A DNA stretch of 64,000 nt from an uncultured Lachnospiraceae bacterium. Its GTDB lineage: Bacteria > Bacillota > Clostridia > Lachnospirales > Lachnospiraceae. The stretch lies in contig CAMJPM010000003.1 of the NCBI GenBank assembly GCA_946407725.1, positions 21,230-85,229 of the forward strand, in the 5' to 3' direction. The notes below the pieces were generated by a model. It saw nothing but the letters and a program-made list of their open reading frames with translations, was not told where the DNA came from and did no database searches. Made by a program: the position numbers and the translations under genes. Positions within the stretch are counted from its first letter, which is position 1. Every line of letters starts with the position of its first letter. Of this stretch, positions 54,291 through 62,232 are shown piece after piece.

Positions 54291-56936
54291 ATGATCATTC
54301 ACCGGATAATAAGGATATACGGCATTGTGCAGGGCGTGGGCTTCAGACCCTTTGTAAAGAGGCTGGCTGACGCTTTCGGTTTATCCGGTTATGTGTTAAA
54401 TAAGGGATCCTTAGTGGAGATAAAGGCTTCCGGCCCTGAAGAGGGGGTTCGGGAGTTTTATAATGCCATTATTTCTTCGCCCCCGGAAAGGGCATTGATA
54501 GTAAGGCATGAGATAAGTTATGCACCTTCGGAACAGGAACAGGAGGAAGCCGGAACAGGTGACAGGGCAGAAACAGTAGACAGAGCAGAAAGCGGAAACA
54601 GGGCAGAAAGCGGAAACAGGGCAGAAAGCAGAAACAGGGCAGAAACAGGTGACAGGGCAGAAAGCGGATTTGCAAAAAAGGCTCAGATCAATGACGGTGC
54701 CGGAAAATTTGAAATAAAAGCAAGCGAGCATGTATCCGGAGAAAAATTCATGTCTCCGGATATAGGGATCTGTAAGGAATGTGCCCGGGAGCTCTTTGAT
54801 CCGGAGAGCAGAAGGTATCTCCATCCCTTCATAAACTGTACCCAGTGCGGCCCCAGATTCACAATATTAAGATCCTTCCCCTATGACAGGGTGCGGAGCA
54901 GTATGGGGATATTTCCCCTCTGTCCGGAGTGCGGCAGGGAATATGACGATCCGGGTTCCAGGATGTTTGACCTTCAGAGCGTATGCTGCAATGACTGCGG
55001 GCCTTACGTGTATGTGCCGGAGACCGGTCTTACGGGGCTTAAAGCAGTTACTGAAGCAAGAAGGGTCATAGCAGAGGGAGGGATAGCCGCCGTTAAAGGA
55101 ATAGGCGGCTTTCATCTCTGCTGTAATGCCTTTGATGAAAATGCGGTAAAAAAGCTGCGGGATAGAAAGAAGCGTCCCGTGAAACCCTTTGCCGTGATGA
55201 TGAGGGATCTGGAGGCCGTAAAACGGGAGTGCGTTTCTGACACTGACAGGGAAAGGGCGTTAACAGGCTTTGAGCGGCCCATAGTGCTGTTTAAGAAGCG
55301 GGAAGACTGTTCTGTTTCTCATTTGGTTGCCCCGGATAATCCCTCTCTCGGTGTCATGCTCCCATACGCTCCCCTTCAGCTTTTGTTATTCGGACTTGAT
55401 GACGGGATAAGTATTCCCGACACTCTGGTGATGACCAGCGGAAATGTGTCTGGAGCGCCCATATGCATAAATGACAGGGAGGCTCTTCTGATACTCTCCG
55501 GCTTTTCGGATATCATCCTTTCCCATAACAGGAAGATACTCACCAGGGCGGATGATTCCGTAATGGATTTCTTTGAGGGAAAGCCCTTTATGATAAGGAG
55601 ATCCAGGGGATTTGCGCCGCTGCCCTTTATCCTTCCCGAAATCCCCGGGGCAGGAACTGAAGCATTACCTCAGGCGGATGGGAATACAATGCCGGAAGCA
55701 GGCACTGAAGCATTACCTCAGGCGGGGGAGAATACTATGCCGGGGGCAGGCAGAAAAAAGGTTCTCGCCGTGGGCGGTGAGCTAAAGAATACTTTTTGCA
55801 TTTCCGATGAAAATAAGCTGTATCTTTCAGCCTATGTTGGGGATATGGAGGATGTGAGATCGGGAAAGGCTTTAAGGGACGGTATAGCCAGAATGGAAGA
55901 TCTGCTGGAGATAGAGCCCTCCCTTATAATGTCTGACATGCATCCTCTCTATAACTCAGTACATATCGCGGAGGAAATGGCTTGTGATAATAGTATTTCC
56001 CATATAAAACTGCAGCATCACTATGCCCATATCCTGTCAGTCATGGCGGAAAACAGCTATCTTGAACCGGTCATAGGGGCGGCCTTTGACGGTACAGGTT
56101 ATGGTGAAGACGGCAGCATCCGGGGCAGTGAGATAATAAGGGCTGACCTCAAAGGCTACAGAAGACTGTCCCATATTCATCCTTTTAAACAGGTGGGAGG
56201 GGATTCCTCCGCCAGGGAGGGCTGGAAGATCGCTGTTTCCATATTGAGGGATCTGTATCCGGACAACGCTGCAGGTATGGCGGAAAAACTGGGACTCTGC
56301 ACCGGGGAGGAGGCCGGGGTCATTTCGGAAATGGCCGGAAAAAACATAGGCACCGTCATATCCTACAGTGCGGGAAGGCTTTTTGACGCTGTAAGCGCGG
56401 TGCTTAAGATATGTAAAAGCTCTACCTTTGAGGGAGAAGCCGCCATGAAGCTTCAGTTTGCGGCTGAAAGGCATGAGGAACGCTGCCTGAGGGAGGGCAG
56501 GGAGCCACTTCCCAAAAAGTTGAAAGCGGCAGAAGAGAGCCTTATAAATGATGTGTCCGAAGGTGAAGGGATCGAAGGGGAGGACATTGATAATACAGGG
56601 CTCCCCCGGGACTGTCTTATGAACAGTTTAGGGCTCTTTAGGCTGATAGTTGAGCTTGTGGATAAAGGTGAAGACAGGGATATGCTTTCTTTCTTTTTCC
56701 ATCATGCCTTCGCCCGGATGACAGCAGCTTCGGTTACAGCGGCCTGCAGGGAAACAGACATAGGAACCGCGGCCTTAAGCGGAGGCTGTTTCCAGAATCT
56801 TTTGTTTTTAAGGCTTGTAAAAACGGAGCTTGACAACAGAGGCATCAAGGTGCTGATCCACAGCCTTGTCCCATCAAATGACAGCGGCATAGCCCTGGGA
56901 CAGTGCCTTTACGGTTACTGTAATCCTTTACGGTAA
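54291..56936 (+). CDS. hypF: HypF-like carbamoyltransferase with repeat inserts
   Basis: An ~881-residue HypF; usual length is ~750. HypF makes the carbamoyl group used for the CN ligands of NiFe hydrogenase. Domains in order: acylphosphatase (~4-90, IVQGVGFRPF), an insert of six 6-residue repeats, two zinc-finger units (CKEC..CTQC, CPEC..CNDC), a YrdC-like domain (AAVKGIGGFHLCCNA, KKRPVKPFAVM), and a Kae1-like domain with the metal-site HHYAHILS. A second insert (two 16-residue repeats) lies before VLAVGGELKNTFCI. No other hyp or hydrogenase gene is in the window. ATG 54291 gives the canonical start. Confidence 0.92.
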   Translation: MIIHRIIRIYGIVQGVGFRPFVKRLADAFGLSGYVLNKGSLVEIKASGPEEGVREFYNAIISSPPERALIVRHEISYAPSEQEQEEAGTGDRAETVDRAESGNRAESGNRAESRNRAETGDRAESGFAKKAQINDGAGKFEIKASEHVSGEKFMSPDIGICKECARELFDPESRRYLHPFINCTQCGPRFTILRSFPYDRVRSSMGIFPLCPECGREYDDPGSRMFDLQSVCCNDCGPYVYVPETGLTGLKAVTEARRVIAEGGIAAVKGIGGFHLCCNAFDENAVKKLRDRKKRPVKPFAVMMRDLEAVKRECVSDTDRERALTGFERPIVLFKKREDCSVSHLVAPDNPSLGVMLPYAPLQLLLFGLDDGISIPDTLVMTSGNVSGAPICINDREALLILSGFSDIILSHNRKILTRADDSVMDFFEGKPFMIRRSRGFAPLPFILPEIPGAGTEALPQADGNTMPEAGTEALPQAGENTMPGAGRKKVLAVGGELKNTFCISDENKLYLSAYVGDMEDVRSGKALRDGIARMEDLLEIEPSLIMSDMHPLYNSVHIAEEMACDNSISHIKLQHHYAHILSVMAENSYLEPVIGAAFDGTGYGEDGSIRGSEIIRADLKGYRRLSHIHPFKQVGGDSSAREGWKIAVSILRDLYPDNAAGMAEKLGLCTGEEAGVISEMAGKNIGTVISYSAGRLFDAVSAVLKICKSSTFEGEAAMKLQFAAERHEERCLREGREPLPKKLKAAEESLINDVSEGEGIEGEDIDNTGLPRDCLMNSLGLFRLIVELVDKGEDRDMLSFFFHHAFARMTAASVTAACRETDIGTAALSGGCFQNLLFLRLVKTELDNRGIKVLIHSLVPSNDSGIALGQCLYGYCNPLR
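54555..54662 (+). repeat. Six 18-bp tandem repeats inside hypF
   Basis: Six in-frame 18-bp units encode TGDRAE, TVDRAE, SGNRAE, SGNRAE, SRNRAE and TGDRAE. They lie between the acylphosphatase and zinc-finger domains. Units of 18 bp keep the frame when copy number changes. Confidence 0.9.
55650..55745 (+). repeat. Two 48-bp tandem repeats inside hypF
   Basis: Two in-frame 48-bp copies encode AGTEALPQADGNTMPE and AGTEALPQAGENTMPG. They lie between the YrdC-like and Kae1-like domains, in a probable linker. Confidence 0.88.
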
Positions 56937-57124
56937 CACCGCAAATCAACCAGGCTGGTAATTTGTACGATAAGCCGCCAGGCGGCCGCCGTGCTTGCAC
57001 AAGCGGACGTTTGGCGGCCAACGGTCAATTGAGTTGGGGCGATCTTTCCCCTTCTCGATTTTGACTATACAATTCATTTTATTGACCCTGCACTTGCCAC
57101 TTTTCTAATGTAGGATAATAGTTA

Positions 57125-57648
57125 TTGAATAGTTACTTTGAATTACAGAATGAGAAATCATTAACTTTTTTGTACCGGGCTCCAAAGCTTATCCTTAAGC
57201 CGTTGAATTTAGGATCAATAGCACGAAGCTATGAAAAACTTCTTAAGGTGGATAAAGAGAAGTCTTATGAAATGGCTAAATTGACAAAAGGATATTCCTT
57301 TGCATTCCAGGTTCTTGGTTATCTGTACTGGGATAATCCTTCAGGAGGTCTTTATGAAATACTTCCTTATTATGACCAATACCTGGATGAATATGTCTAC
57401 GAGAAGATATGGTCGGAACTGTCATCTTTTGACAGGGATATAATGATTGCCCTTTCTCAGATGGAGGATCGTGTAAGAGTTAAGGATCTAAGAGACAAAA
57501 TAAAATGAATTCCGGCTTGTTTTCTGTTTACAGAGAGAGATTATTAAGGAAGGGAGTTATAGATACATCGGATTATGGATATATTTCCATAGCACTTCCA
57601 AGATTTGCTGAATTTATTAATGATCGCAGAAATATTGATATGATGTGA
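57125..57648 (+). pseudogene. C-terminal remnant of an AAA-family ATPase, frameshifted
   Basis: Codons from 57125 to 57508 read like the C-terminal half of an ATP-binding protein (LTKGYSFAFQVLGYLYWDN). After the stop, a -1 frame ORF (57505-57645, MNSGLFSVYRERLLRKG) continues with the expected next residues of the same protein. The ATP-binding N-terminal half is absent and there is no RBS. The apparent TTG start is part of the dispersed GAATAGTTAC motif, so the gene was truncated at or near that motif. Confidence 0.7.
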
Positions 57649-57690
57649 AAAACTATGGAACGGGAGTACTGACGACGTTACAACGAAGTC

Positions 57691-57912
57691 ACGGGCACGT
57701 ATTGACGCGAGGAGAGCGTCAGTGCCCCGTACACAATGCCAAGGTTTTCATTGGGCTGCTGATACGCTCAGCGTTCCGTTGGCAGCTGCGTATAACGCAG
57801 CAAAACGCCATTCAAAATGTGCCACAGGCACATTTTGCAAAGCGCAGTGGAAAGATGTCCACTGGACATCTTTCCACTAGTGGTTCCGCAGGTGACTGTT
57901 CTAAACAGTTAC
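57691..57912. mobile_element. Hairpin cluster related to the S8-L6 element
   Basis: In order: ACGGGCAC/GTGCCCCGT around TGACGC/GCGTCA (57691-57730); GCTGCG-TATAA-CGCAGC (57785-57801); CAAAATGTGCC-ACA-GGCACATTTTG (57813-57837, 11 bp); AGTGGAAAGATGTCC-ACT-GGACATCTTTCCACT (57846-57878, 15 perfect pairs); and GGTGACTGTT-CTA-AACAGTTAC (57891-57912). The first and fourth modules match the element at 42905-43042. The last overlaps the 3' end of the minus-strand STAS-kinase gene and may act as its terminator. Confidence 0.75.
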
Positions 57913-59061
57913 AAGAGAAGTTACTCTTCCCAGAAGTTCTTTTATGTGCTCTCCGGCATGCCTGATCCTCAGTTTTCCGATGTCGGAGTTCTTAAGGTCA
58001 GATATCAGTACTATATACAAAAACCTGATACAGCAGGCCAGGGCGATTCTGTCAGTGATAACGGCAAGCCTGTCTTTGTCCGCATCTTCAAAATAGTATT
58101 TAAGAGTGAGCTCTAAGATCCTGTCGGCGGTTTCCCGGCTTATACCCAGAAAATTCATACTGTTATCCGGTTCGTCTTCTCCAAACATCCTGTAAGTGGC
58201 ATAGATCCCTGCAAGATCAAAGACAGGGTCACCGGCGCTTAAGGTATCCATATCTATCAGCATGGGTTCATTGCCGTCAAGCATCAGGTTTTTCATCTGG
58301 AAATCACCGTGAATAGCGTGATTGTTTTCGGGCATTTCCTGCAGAAGCTTATTTAAAGCGTCATACTGCTCCTCCCCGATGCTTTCCCTTATCACATCCA
58401 GATAATGTAAAAAATGATCCTTTGCATAGGGAACTGTTCCCTTATCCATTTCAATGCTGTGGACATATTTCAGGCAGTCCACATACTTTCTCACGATATT
58501 TTCGAGATCTTCGGAATTTGACCGCACGATATCATTGAAGCTTTTGGCTTTCAGGAGCTCAAAGACAGAGCCGTAGGTATTTCCCACACGCACGATGTCA
58601 TAGGAAATCGCAGTGGGAATGCCCTTTACAAAGGCAAGCTTTGCCATTTTCTTTTCATTCTCTATCATGGAAATGGCATTTTCGGAGGAGTATACCTTGA
58701 CTATGGTTTCATCATCGATGCGGTAGACCTTTCCGTAAAAGCCTTCCCCGATGAGCTCACAGCCCTCCACCGAGACCTCCCGGAGCTTCTTTTTTACATC
58801 AAAAAGTTCGGTAAAGCCGGTGGTTTCCAAAATATCGAATACCTCCGGAGACACCCCGGTTATGGTCACAGTCTTTCCTGTAGTCTTCCTGAACTTCATA
58901 AGTATCCGGAGACCCGAGCTTGAAATGTATTCAAGAGCTGATCCGTCAAAGTAAAAGTCGTGAGAAGGGGAAGCCCCGACCGCATCAAAGATCTTTTTTT
59001 CCCAAACCGAAGAATTGTTGGTATCTATCCTGCCCTCAAGCCTGATAACAGTTTTATCCAT
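57901..59061 (-). CDS. STAS domain fused to an aminoglycoside/choline-kinase-like phosphotransferase
   Basis: A 386-residue protein. Residues ~1-92 are a STAS domain like anti-sigma-factor antagonists: IRLEGRIDTNN, FDGSALEYISSSGLRIL with the Ser in the phosphorylatable position, and LETTGFTELFDV. Residues ~97-385 are a kinase-like fold: IGEGFYGKVYRIDDETIVKVYS (nucleotide loop and Lys), HGDFQMKNLMLDG (catalytic loop) and IDMDTLSAGDPVFDLA (metal site). Start MDKTVIRLEG at 59061 has AAGGTG upstream; a longer frame to 59145 looks non-coding. The kinase may phosphorylate STAS or a small molecule; not known. Confidence 0.85.
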   Translation of the reverse strand: MDKTVIRLEGRIDTNNSSVWEKKIFDAVGASPSHDFYFDGSALEYISSSGLRILMKFRKTTGKTVTITGVSPEVFDILETTGFTELFDVKKKLREVSVEGCELIGEGFYGKVYRIDDETIVKVYSSENAISMIENEKKMAKLAFVKGIPTAISYDIVRVGNTYGSVFELLKAKSFNDIVRSNSEDLENIVRKYVDCLKYVHSIEMDKGTVPYAKDHFLHYLDVIRESIGEEQYDALNKLLQEMPENNHAIHGDFQMKNLMLDGNEPMLIDMDTLSAGDPVFDLAGIYATYRMFGEDEPDNSMNFLGISRETADRILELTLKYYFEDADKDRLAVITDRIALACCIRFLYIVLISDLKNSDIGKLRIRHAGEHIKELLGRVTSLVTV

Positions 59062-59070
59062 ATTTTGCAC

Positions 59071-59178
59071 CTTGCCGCAGGCAGGAGTGAGAAGTAACAC
59101 ATCTTTATGGTGTGTTACCGGTAACAGGCCGGAGACCTGCCACATGCATCGGTGACGTGCCTGCGCGCCACCGATGGA
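59071..59178. other. Spacer with small palindromes upstream of the STAS-kinase gene
   Basis: TAACACA/TGTGTTA around a 9-base loop, then TTACCGGTAA, then CATCGGTG/CACCGATG. No -10/-35 pair stands out. Confidence 0.45.
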
Positions 59179-59238
59179 GGTTTGAGATAATTATAAATTC
59201 ACCGGTAATAAAATGCAAAGGAAACTGTTCGGAAAAGA

Positions 59239-59656
59239 GTGGCTAAAAAGAGAAGAAAGCTCCGTTTTAGTCACAGAATGGGGGTGTTGAAAGATGGTGG
59301 GGTAAGGGAAAAAGTGACTAAAAAGAAGAGAAAGCCCCGTTTTAGCCACAGGATGGGGGTGTTGAAGGTCGGCGGGGTAAAGGAAAAAGTGACTAAAACA
59401 AGGAGAAAGCTCTGTTTTAGTCACAGAAAGGGGGAAATGAAGGACGGTGGGATATGGAAAAGAGTGACTAAAACAAGGAGAAAGCTCTGTTTTAGTCACA
59501 GAAAGGCAGAAATGAAGGACGGTAGGATATGGAAAAGAGTGACTAAAACAAGGAGAAAGCTCTGTTTTAGTCACAGAAAGGCAGAAATGAAGGACGATAG
59601 GATATGGAAAAGTGTGACTAAAAGAGGGAAAACCTCTGATTTAGTCAAAAATATAG
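59239..59656 (+). repeat. 75-bp tandem array with palindromic core
   Basis: Units start at 59239, 59314, 59389, 59464 and 59539, with a partial sixth at 59614. Each begins with a ~36-bp near-palindrome with arms GTGACTAAAAC and GTTTTAGTCAC, followed by a 39-bp segment also shared between units. Units 3-5 are almost identical; 1-2 have drifted. The frame is open throughout (25 residues per unit, e.g. VTKTRRKLCFSHRKAEMKDG), joined to the next gene, but translation is doubtful: start GTG 59239 lacks a well-placed RBS. Not CRISPR, since the inter-palindrome segments are not unique. Confidence 0.85.
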
Positions 59657-59673
59657 AAAAAGGAGAAAAACAA

Positions 59674-60489
59674 ATGAGAGAAATACTGAGACTAATGAAG
59701 GAACGAGAGACAAAATTGAAAAAAGCAATTGCTAAAGCAGAGCTGGAAGAGGGATCCTTTCCGGAAGGGCACTTAAGAATCTCTGTTAGCAACAACAGGA
59801 TCCGGTACTATAAGATGTTGCAGAACGGCGATACAAAAGGAGAGTATATCGTGAAAGAGAAATGCCGGGAAGCGAAAGCACTTGCTCAAAAGGATTACAA
59901 CAGGCGTTTTCTAAAGACCGCAAAAGCAGAGCTTGGACGGCTGGAAAGGGACATACTATATTTTTCCGGAGAAAACACGGATCTTTTGTTTCAGAATCTT
60001 TCGGAGAACAGAAGGAAGCTCATCACGCCATATATCCTTACTGATGAGCAATATGCCCTTGAATGGCTTGTAAAGGACTTCAAGCCAAATCCATATATGG
60101 CTGAAAAAAGGATTTATGACACCAACAGGGGCGAAATGGTCAGATCAAAATCAGAGGCAATACTGGCAGACATGCTTTATGATATTGGGATCCCATACCA
60201 TTATGAAAAACCGCTTCGCTTAAAAAGCGGGCGGGTCGTATATCCGGATTTCACTCTCCTGGAGGTAAATGCGAGAAAGGAAATCTATTTTGAACATTTC
60301 GGACTGCTGGAAGACGAAGAGTATTTGGGAAACGCCCTCGCCAAGCTGGATGAATACAGGGGATGCGGAATTTATCCCGGCAAAAATCTTATATTTACAT
60401 ATGAAACCAGGAATAGCCCGCTTGATATCAAAGGAATAAAAAAGATGCTGATGGAATTGCTGGGAGTTTCTTTTAAGTCGATACAATAG
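59674..60489 (+). CDS. PD-(D/E)XK-nuclease-like protein of unknown role
   Basis: A 271-residue protein from the ATG at 59674, which follows AAAAGGAGAAAAA. Residues ~1-75 are a Lys/Glu-rich helical part. Residues ~160-265 look like a PD-(D/E)XK nuclease: SKSEAILADMLYDIGIPYHYE (Glu), VVYPDFTLLE (Asp) and IYFEHFG (Glu-x-His). The substrate is unknown. The frame is open back to 59239 through the 75-bp array, so a 416-residue product is possible, but the RBS favours the shorter form. Confidence 0.75.
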   Translation: MREILRLMKERETKLKKAIAKAELEEGSFPEGHLRISVSNNRIRYYKMLQNGDTKGEYIVKEKCREAKALAQKDYNRRFLKTAKAELGRLERDILYFSGENTDLLFQNLSENRRKLITPYILTDEQYALEWLVKDFKPNPYMAEKRIYDTNRGEMVRSKSEAILADMLYDIGIPYHYEKPLRLKSGRVVYPDFTLLEVNARKEIYFEHFGLLEDEEYLGNALAKLDEYRGCGIYPGKNLIFTYETRNSPLDIKGIKKMLMELLGVSFKSIQ

Positions 60490-60541
60490 GTATCTAAATT
60501 GACAAATTATGAGGGAAAATATATCTTAAAGACATAACAAG

Positions 60542-60855
60542 ATAACTCGTGTATGAAAAAGGGCGTACCCGAAGTACCCGAACTGACCAAAAATCCAGTT
60601 CGAGGACGGTCATTGACAGAAGTGTACCCGAACTACATCTTGTGGTGGATAGGGAGGCTTGCTTCTCTTGATTACCCCTTATCTGGCCGAATATGGCTTG
60701 TCAAGGGCGTAGCCGCGTAGCGGTGCGAAGCACCCTTTACAAGGCATATGAGGACAGATACACAACATATAGAGAAGCAAGCCTAGTTGGGGGACGGTGT
60801 CCCCGAACTGAGATACGCATAAATAAAGGCTTTGGAACATATATACACGAGTTAT
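60542..60855. mobile_element. 314-bp fold-back element with 13-bp terminal inverted repeats
   Basis: ATAACTCGTGTAT (60542-60554) and ATACACGAGTTAT (60843-60855) are perfect inverted ends. Inside, AGGCTTGCTTCTCT (60655-60668) and AGAGAAGCAAGCCT (60771-60784) pair over 14 bp. Further in, ATATGGCTTGTCAAGGG and CCCTTTACAAGGCATAT pair imperfectly. CGAACTG/CAGTTCG and GGGGAC-GGT-GTCCCC add side hairpins. No ORF is credible. It fills the 386-nt gap between the nuclease-like gene and the small membrane protein. It looks like a MITE or a large structured RNA. Confidence 0.75.
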
Positions 60856-60875
60856 AAGAAGGAGGAGGGCGCAGC

Positions 60876-61082
60876 ATGAATACTGAAAAAACACTTTACT
60901 TAGTTATTGGGACTATAGTTTTGACAATCATAGGCTTCTTAATTATCCCGCCGTTTATGAAAAAATACAGCAACAGGATTTACAAATCTTCACTTAAGAA
61001 AGATAGAATTGATATTGATAATATGGAGCCTGAAATAGTGAAGAAGAATATACCGGCGGAGGAACAGGCGCATGGCTATTGA
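60876..61082 (+). CDS. Small single-span membrane protein
   Basis: A 68-residue protein with one hydrophobic helix (~8-27, LVIGTIVLTIIGFLIIPPF) and a basic, then acidic, tail. AGAAGGAGGAGG precedes the ATG at a good distance, so it is probably translated. Its 3' end overlaps the GTPase start by 11 nt, implying coupling and perhaps a shared complex. No family recognised. Confidence 0.7.
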   Translation: MNTEKTLYLVIGTIVLTIIGFLIIPPFMKKYSNRIYKSSLKKDRIDIDNMEPEIVKKNIPAEEQAHGY

Positions 61083-62205
61083 TACGGATAAAATGGCCCA
61101 AGAGGCCATAGATGCAATCGCTGAAAAGATAAAGAATTTAAATACTTTGAATATCATTGTTGCCGGTAAAACGGGAGTTGGAAAAAGTACGCTTATTAAT
61201 TCTGTCTTCCGGGACAAGCTTGCCGAAACCGGTATGGGTAAACCCGTGACAGATCACATGCGAAAAATAAGTAAGAAGGGTGTTCCCCTTACAATTTATG
61301 ACACGAGAGGATTCGAACTTGGCAAGGAGGTCCAGCAACAGGTAAAAAAAGAAGTGGTGGAAACCATCAGCAAGGAGCTTGCCGCCCACGATATCAACAA
61401 GGCCATTCACTGTATCTGGTATTGTATTAATACGGCTTCTAACCGTGTAGAGCCGGAAGAGATCGAATGGCTGAAGGATCTTTCAAAGGAGAATCAGACA
61501 ACCCAGGTACCGATAATTGTTGTACTAACCCAGTCTTTTTCCAAGAAAAATGCGAATGAGCTGAGAAAAATGATTCTCGATGAAAACTTAGATGTAGTTC
61601 AGGTCGTTCCCGTATTAGCAGAGGATTACGAGATAGACGAGGAATATGTAGCAAAGTCCTATGGACTTGACGTATTGATCCATGTGATGGGGGAAGCATT
61701 GCCAGACGAATTGATGGATACTCTGCAAAATGTCCAGATAGCAAGTCTGGCTGAAAAGAGGAAAAGAGCCCAGGCTGCAATAGCAACGGCAACCCTGGCT
61801 GCAACAGGAGAAGGAGCCGCACCGATCCCGTTTTCGGATTGTGCATTACTTATCCCCACTCAGCTGGGAATGATCGCATCGATCACGGTTATATTTGGTT
61901 TCGATGTTAATAAAAGCATTCTTACAGCTTTTCTGTCATCAACATTAGGAGCAGGGGGAACGACCCTGTTAGGGAAAACGATCGTATCAAACCTGGTAAA
62001 GTTGATCCCGGGAGTTGGAACCATCGCCGGAGGAGCTATTTCTGCAGCAACGGCAGGCGTACTTACTGCCGCACTCGGCGAGGCGTATATCGGAATTATG
62101 ACTCTTGTTTTTAATGGCGAAATGAGCATCAATGATCTTGACACAAGGAAGGGAAAAGATAAGATGACGGCATTGTTCAGGCAGGAATTAGAAAAGAAAA
62201 GATAA
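61072..62205 (+). CDS. GTPase with C-terminal DUF697-like membrane domain
   Basis: A 377-residue P-loop GTPase. G1 is GKTGVGKST (32-40), G3 DTRG (77-80), and LTQSF takes the place of the usual NKxD/TKxD motif. The C-terminal half (~215-345) is rich in Ala/Gly hydrophobic stretches (LIPTQLGMIASITVIFG, TIAGGAISAATAGVLTAALGEAY), as in DUF697/YcjF-type proteins. Such GTPases bind membranes, but their cellular role is unclear. The start has GGCGGAGG before it. It sits between a small membrane protein and a DUF4037 gene. Confidence 0.85.
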   Translation: MAIDTDKMAQEAIDAIAEKIKNLNTLNIIVAGKTGVGKSTLINSVFRDKLAETGMGKPVTDHMRKISKKGVPLTIYDTRGFELGKEVQQQVKKEVVETISKELAAHDINKAIHCIWYCINTASNRVEPEEIEWLKDLSKENQTTQVPIIVVLTQSFSKKNANELRKMILDENLDVVQVVPVLAEDYEIDEEYVAKSYGLDVLIHVMGEALPDELMDTLQNVQIASLAEKRKRAQAAIATATLAATGEGAAPIPFSDCALLIPTQLGMIASITVIFGFDVNKSILTAFLSSTLGAGGTTLLGKTIVSNLVKLIPGVGTIAGGAISAATAGVLTAALGEAYIGIMTLVFNGEMSINDLDTRKGKDKMTALFRQELEKKR

Positions 62206-62232
62206 CAAAGAGGGGATGATTCGTATCGCAAC

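Noticed and set aside
57645..57965. 106-codon plus-strand ORF across the hairpin cluster
   Set aside because: It is read through palindromes and overlaps the opposite-strand STAS-kinase gene; no RBS or domain.
59239..59656. CRISPR array
   Set aside because: The spacing suggests it, but the segments between palindromes are shared between units and the spacing is a fixed 75 bp. No cas gene is near.
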